Part shown: piece after piece, positions 59,869-64,000 of the stretch | How positions within the stretch are numbered: the stretch's first letter is position 1 | Layout of the letters: every line of letters begins with the position of its first letter | Assembly (NCBI GenBank): GCA_016841045.1 | Contig: JAENZX010000016.1 | Location: forward strand, 1-64,000 | Direction: 5' to 3' | Length of the DNA: 64,000 nucleotides | DNA from: Thermincola carboxydiphila | GTDB lineage: Bacteria; Bacillota; Thermincolia; Thermincolales; UBA2595 | The notes under the pieces: model-generated | The model's input: the letters and a program-made list of their open reading frames with translations, nothing else | Told to the model about the DNA's origin: nothing | The model's database searches: none | Translations under genes and position numbers: made by a program

Positions 59869-60214
59869 TATCTCAAAAGCAGAAAAAATATATATCGCTT
59901 GTGGGTATACTGACATGCGTAAGTCCATTGATGGCCTGGCCGCTATCGTCCAGCAGAACTTTCAGTTGAACCCATTCCAAAACAGCCTGTTTCTGTTCTG
60001 TGGCCGGCGGCGTAACCGGATGAAAGCACTGTATTGGGAAGGAGATGGTTTTGTCCTTCTATACAAGCGTCTCGAATCCGGAAGTTTTCAATGGCCAAGG
60101 ACTGCCGAAGCTGTTCGCTCTATCACCAACCAGGAATTTCGTTGGCTTCTGGAAGGCCTATCTATAGATCAACCCAAGGCTGTAAAAAAGCTAAAAATCA
60201 AGGCTTGTATTTGA
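59858..60214 (+). CDS. tnpB: IS66 family accessory protein TnpB (Orf2)
   Basis: This 118-residue protein has YIACGYTDMRKSIDGLAAIV, NSLFLFCGRRRNRMKALYWEG and GFVLLYKRLESGSFQWP, the signature stretches of the IS66 Orf2 (PF05717) family, needed for transposition by an unknown mechanism. It appears complete. Confidence 0.93.
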   Translation: MLGDISKAEKIYIACGYTDMRKSIDGLAAIVQQNFQLNPFQNSLFLFCGRRRNRMKALYWEGDGFVLLYKRLESGSFQWPRTAEAVRSITNQEFRWLLEGLSIDQPKAVKKLKIKACI

Positions 60215-60311
60215 CTGCAAAAATTGCCGAAAACCCGCATAATTACTGGCTTTTTGGGCATTTTTATGTTATAATGGATACAGTTAGAAAAACACAAAAG
60301 GAACTGTATTC

Positions 60312-61845
60312 ATGACCGCAGTTGAGAAGGTAAAATCCCTTGAAAAACGCATATCCGATTTGGAGCAGGAGAACAAACGGCTGCACGATACCGTTGAGTA
60401 TTTGACACGTAAACTGTTCGGTAGAAGTACTGAGAAGACATCGTCCCTTGCTTTGGGGCAGATGTCTCTTTTTGATGAAGCAGAAATCATGGCAGACCCC
60501 AAGGCTCCGGAGCCTGACCTTAAGCAGGCTGAGAACTTTCATCGTAAGAAATTCAAAGGCCAACGGAAGGATCTATTAAAGAATATCCCCCGCATCAAGC
60601 GTCTATGTACGCTTCCCGAAGACGACCGCTTTTGCGAAGCTTGTAATACCACGCTCGTACCGGTCGGTGAGGAGTTTATTCGTACGGAAATTGAATACAT
60701 TCCTGCTAAAGTCACAGTCATCGATATTTACCGTGAAACCTTTGAGTGCCGCACTTGTCGTAAGAGCGGGGAACCCTATATGGAGAAAGCCCCGGTGCCA
60801 TACCCGGTAATTCAGCACTCTATGGCGTCTCCCTCAACAGTGGCATGGGTCATGCATCAGAAGTTCGTCAATGCCCTTCCCCTTTACCGGCAGGAAAAAG
60901 AGTGGAAGACACTGGGTGTGAACCTAAGCCGAGCAACCATGGCTAATTGGATTATGGCTGCATCCCGGGACTGGCTAATGCCATTGGTGAATCTAATGCA
61001 CCAGAAGCTCCTAGAGGAAAAATATCTGCATGCAGATGAAACCACCGTCCAGGTTATGAATGAAGAAGGCCGGAAGAATACAACCGATTCTTACATGTGG
61101 GTATACAGCTCAGGCCAGCACTGTAGACATCCCATCCGGATCTTCGAATATCAACCCGGAAGGAGTGGTACATACCCTCAGAAATTCCTCAAAGGATTCA
61201 AAGGCTACCTCCACACGGATGCATATGCGGGATACAACAAGGTTCCGGAAATCACCAGATGTATGTGCTGGACACATCTTCGGAGAAACTTTGTGGATGC
61301 TCTTCCCAAGGATATCAATAGTCCGGAAGCCACCCTTCCAAGCCAGGGCATTGCATACTGTAACAAACTTTTTGAAATTGAAAAAACTCTTGAAAACCTT
61401 TCTGATAATCAGCGTAAATCGGAGCGTCTGAAACAGGAAAAACCTGTTTTAGAGGCCTTTTGGGCGTGGGTCGATTCCGTTAGGGACAAGGTTCTACCAA
61501 AATCTAAATTGGGTGAAGCCTTGACCTACTCCACGAACCACAAGAAAGAGCTCATGAATTACCTTAAAGACGGAAACTGCTCTATATCCAACAACCTGGC
61601 TGAAAACAGCATCCGCCCGTTCACCATCGGGCGCAAGAACTGGCTCTTCAGTGGTAGCCCTAAAGGAGCTGCAGCGAGTGCTGCTATTTACACCATAATT
61701 GAAACTGCTAAGGCCAGGCCTGAACCCGTATAAATATCTTAATTTCGTCTTCAACGATATGCCAGGTGTACAGTTTGGACAATACCCGGAATTCCTGGAA
61801 GATTACCTTCCATGGAGTCCGGATGCACAAACAAGATGCAGATAG
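60312..61845 (+). pseudogene. tnpC: IS66 transposase TnpC, frameshifted near the C-terminus
   Basis: The frame from 60312 encodes coiled coil, zinc-finger part (CEACNTTLVPVG, CRTCRKSG), and DDE domain (HADETTVQVMN, HTDAYAGYNKV, CMCWTHLRRNFVD, NNLAENSIRPF) up to ETAKA, then stops at 61733. About 2 nt are missing near 61715-61720: in another frame the normal IS66 ending follows (GLNPYKYLNFVFNDMPG, EFLEDYLPWSPDA) up to a TAG at 61843. The truncated protein lacks ~43 residues; it is probably inactive or weakly active. Confidence 0.85.
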
Positions 61846-61941
61846 GGCAGAAACTTTAGTTTACACGAGTTTTTGCCTTTTTTCTATCCACCGGGTTATT
61901 TGACGCTTACAAAACAACTAAATTATTCTCGGTTATTATGC

Positions 61942-61968
61942 AAAAAAAATAACCCTATGTGGGGTTTT
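61942..61968 (-). terminator. Terminator after the 580-residue protein gene
   Basis: On the minus strand AACCCCACATAGGGTT followed by TTTTTTTT; the 5-bp stem is flanked by extra A-T pairs. Confidence 0.7.
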
Positions 61969-62016
61969 ATATCAATTCTATAAAAAATGAAGGAGTTTGG
62001 ATTATTATTTAATTCC

Positions 62017-63759
62017 TTAGCTGTCATTGCAAAGGTCATACATCGCTTCTAATCTATCATTTAAATCACTTCCAAAGCTTTCTATCATATTCTTTGCCCA
62101 GAAATCATAGTCTTTTGATTCGCTTAATAGAGCTTCTCCAGCGACTACCCACTTTAATGTCTTTCCTTCCATCAAATAAACCAATAGCCAACATTTATCA
62201 TACTCATCAGAATCCAAAGACTCAATTTTATCTATAAGATTCAACTCTGCCTTTGCGATATCATGTAAATCCCACTGACTAATTTCAAAAATATAATCAT
62301 CGCAAATGTTCATAAACTTAAGCAATTCCTTATGGTCAACCTTGACTCCTTGAAGAAAAAACCTATCAGTTAACGCCTTTCTAGGATACTGAGCCACTGA
62401 GGACAAAAAGACTAACGGTTGCCCCCATTGAGAGTTCCATTTGCTTTCCGACTGCATTGAAAAACTAATTTTGCTATAATTTAAATTTGGCATAAAACTT
62501 CCCTTTGTGGCTTCGCTTAGTCTGTTCTTTAAATCATTTAATATTTCATCTATTATTTCAGAAGGCAAAGTCTGCCCTGGATTAAACTCCTCATATTGAG
62601 CATTTGCATCCTTTGTAACTCTTACACGGTGACTCTTTACATAGGCATCTACATTTCCTCGTAAAAGTTCAGTTAATCTGTGCTGTGCCTGCTGATTAAT
62701 CCGTTCTAATTCTGCCTCAAATAAGGGCATAACCCTTTCAGGCATCCATCGCTGTCCATCCCCTAAAGAATAACTCATTTGATTTAAAATTCTTCGTCCA
62801 GCAGACTTCTTATTTTCCAAATCCTTTAGAACCGTTTCATCAATAACAGATATACGGTATCCGACTTTACGGGAAATAGAACCTACTTTTCTTAAACTTT
62901 CCACGCCAAACCACGCCGGCTTCATTGGAGCATCTAAAGGTCTAATACGGCTTAATTTATTAAACTGTACTTGAACACCAATTTCGTATAACTGACTGAG
63001 TCTTTCAATCATTGGTTCTGCCGCTTTAATAGATAATTCTTCACTAGGCTTCTTGTTTTGTATACTGTCAGACACTACCACGATTTGTCCTTTATTCAAA
63101 TCCGGGGTCACTTTAGTACCAGTTTCTTGACTCCTTACTAATACGGAAGGTTGATCATAACATTTCTCAATATACTGACACCATATATTAGATGCCTCCT
63201 TTGATCCTCCCGCTGGTACTAAATGTGGGATATCAACCGTAAATTCATTTAAGGGGAAAGCTTTAGGCCATAAGTAATCGAACCAATCAACCCACTTATT
63301 AATTAACAAAGAGTTATCCCTAAAAATAAAACTGCACTCGCTTGGCTCAGAACTTGCCTGGTCAAAGACCGATTGAGACCCTATAAGAAAGTGTGGTTTA
63401 TCATCAATCGTAAAACAAAGACAATTTGACGCGCCCGTTGTTGAATGACTTAATTTAAATTTAACCCTTGGAGCAAGGGCATCCTGAAGCCTCATTATTT
63501 CAGTGAGAACCCTTTTGTTGCTCCTACAAGCAGGATAGACGAATACAATTAAACGCGAATTAAGCTGAGGATTTTGCTCAAAAAGCCCCTCTAGTGTTTG
63601 AACACTCTCGTAAGTAATGTCATTGACTATTCCCATCAAAGCAGACGATTCTTTCAATAGTTGCCACAGGCAATTATCAAGACCTTCATCAATAATTTCC
63701 TCCTCAACACTTAGTGATGGCCAAACTGAAGGCACACAACATATTTTCCCCTTTTTCAT
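62017..63759 (-). CDS. Large hypothetical protein, possibly PLD-like N-terminal domain (580 residues)
   Basis: The N-terminal ~170 residues resemble a phospholipase-D-like fold: ALMGIVNDITYESVQTLEGL and LIVFVYPACRSNKRVLTEI form strand-helix pairs, then FKLSHSTTGASNCLCFTIDD and KPHFLIGSQSVFDQAS resemble the region holding the PLD His and Asn-like motif. A true HxK is not seen, so it may be inactive. The rest (~200-580) is helical and not recognised. AAGGTGG precedes ATG 63759. It sits at the right end of the defence-rich region with the Cys-motif gene upstream. Confidence 0.55.
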   Translation of the reverse strand: MKKGKICCVPSVWPSLSVEEEIIDEGLDNCLWQLLKESSALMGIVNDITYESVQTLEGLFEQNPQLNSRLIVFVYPACRSNKRVLTEIMRLQDALAPRVKFKLSHSTTGASNCLCFTIDDKPHFLIGSQSVFDQASSEPSECSFIFRDNSLLINKWVDWFDYLWPKAFPLNEFTVDIPHLVPAGGSKEASNIWCQYIEKCYDQPSVLVRSQETGTKVTPDLNKGQIVVVSDSIQNKKPSEELSIKAAEPMIERLSQLYEIGVQVQFNKLSRIRPLDAPMKPAWFGVESLRKVGSISRKVGYRISVIDETVLKDLENKKSAGRRILNQMSYSLGDGQRWMPERVMPLFEAELERINQQAQHRLTELLRGNVDAYVKSHRVRVTKDANAQYEEFNPGQTLPSEIIDEILNDLKNRLSEATKGSFMPNLNYSKISFSMQSESKWNSQWGQPLVFLSSVAQYPRKALTDRFFLQGVKVDHKELLKFMNICDDYIFEISQWDLHDIAKAELNLIDKIESLDSDEYDKCWLLVYLMEGKTLKWVVAGEALLSESKDYDFWAKNMIESFGSDLNDRLEAMYDLCNDS

Positions 63760-63826
63760 AAAGCACTCCACCTTAAACAATTCATAATTCGTAAACTCTA
63801 ATAAAAGAATTCTCCGGAAATAAAAA

Positions 63827-64000
63827 TTAGTATAATTCGTCTATCCTCTTCTTTCGACTAAAGTTGGGGCAGTAATTAGTTTGGCGGTCATAACTGCCCA
63901 AACCGGTATTAGGTCCAGTACATTCATCTGTTCCAAATTTTCTACAGTCCAAGCACTTAGCTATGGGTTTAAAAGGCACCTTTGGCTTTGCGGGAGGTGC
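63827..64000 (-). CDS. Cys-motif protein, C-terminal fragment (cut by window edge)
   Basis: The last 57 residues of a leftward gene whose start is beyond the right edge. After a Pro/Lys-rich APPAKPKVPFKP stretch it has CLDCRKFGTDECTGPNTG and NYCPNF, a four-Cys set that could bind zinc or iron. The family is not recognised. It ends 67 nt before the start of the 580-residue protein gene, in the same direction, so both may form one operon. Confidence 0.55.
   Translation of the reverse strand, partial: APPAKPKVPFKPIAKCLDCRKFGTDECTGPNTGLGSYDRQTNYCPNFSRKKRIDELY

Larger units (their letters stand above)
59389..61910 (+). mobile_element. IS66-family insertion sequence (2522 bp)
   Basis: Terminal inverted repeats are visible: left end GTAATCGTCAAATAAGACAG at 59389 and right end (reverse strand) GTAAGCGTCAAATAACCCGG at 61910, with ~21 of 28 bases shared and the IS66 GTAA-CG tip. 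Inside are the three genes of IS66 elements. The flanking 8 bases (AGTTTAAT and AAAACAAC) are not a target duplication. tnpC is frameshifted. Confidence 0.93.

Noticed and set aside
1-64000. CRISPR arrays, rRNA genes, replication origin.
   Set aside because: No regularly spaced repeats with spacers, no rRNA sequence and no DnaA-box cluster were seen by reading; small or degenerate ones could be missed.

Overview
The window looks like a chromosomal segment of an anaerobic, spore-forming Firmicute, probably close to the Desulfotomaculum/Pelotomaculum (Peptococcaceae) group. The evidence is the order rplT-rpmI-infC, thrS behind a threonine T-box, a ytxC-type sporulation gene, a DUF1657 protein, a DUF1638 protein of the kind found in corrinoid-using anaerobes, strong TTGACA/TATAAT promoters and strong Shine-Dalgarno sites. 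No taxonomic search could be run, so this is inference.

Positions 1-16.8 kb are mostly housekeeping genes read leftward: a DUF1638 fragment, an EEP phosphatase, infC-rpmI-rplT with an attenuator leader and an apparent AUA start for infC, thrS with its T-box, a DUF445 protein, trkA-trkH potassium uptake, ytxC, tRNA-Val, a MacB-type ABC exporter, a Cys-rich peptide, an XRE regulator, DUF1657, MscS, an SPFH/ribbon-helix-helix pair and a PflA-like radical SAM enzyme.

Positions 17.2-32.3 kb hold a coherent accessory locus. Two divergent operons face each other across 20.4-20.65 kb. Leftward are two TPR proteins built on the same ~190-residue unit and an amidohydrolase-superfamily protein whose usual metal-site Asp is Glu. 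Rightward are an archaeal-type 3-dehydroquinate synthase II homologue, a hept-6-ulosonate-phosphate synthase homologue, a five-gene branched-chain-amino-acid-type ABC transporter, two small unknown proteins and three PaaK-like adenylate-forming enzymes. The first two rightward enzymes are homologues of the GriH/GriI pair that makes 3-amino-4-hydroxybenzoate. With AMP-ligases and an amidohydrolase nearby, the locus may make, activate and cyclise an aminohydroxybenzoate, possibly into a benzoxazole.

Positions 32.3-36.1 kb contain a TetR-controlled group: TetR, alpha/beta hydrolase, flavodoxin, a ferredoxin of EFR1 type and a CPBP protein. Its promoter overlaps a perfect operator palindrome.

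Positions 36.5-64 kb are a defence and mobile-element island. It holds (i) an undescribed-looking four-gene set read leftward, namely a TIGR01212-type radical SAM enzyme coupled to a DUF4062-STAND-TPR protein, then a 2TM-TrkA-N-RyR protein preceded by a TIR-like gene remnant, then a SLOG-SLATT membrane protein; (ii) an EVE-McrB/DUF2357 type IV restriction pair lying between a chimeric tRNA-Leu gene and a decayed copy of its 3' end; (iii) a DUF262/HEPN pair; (iv) GIY-YIG and KAP-NTPase genes; (v) two envelope genes between ~45-bp repeats next to a tyrosine recombinase; (vi) an IS66 element whose tnpC is frameshifted; and (vii) a large unknown protein with a Cys-motif partner cut by the window end. 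Genes in 39-64 kb are AT-richer than the left half, consistent with transfer.
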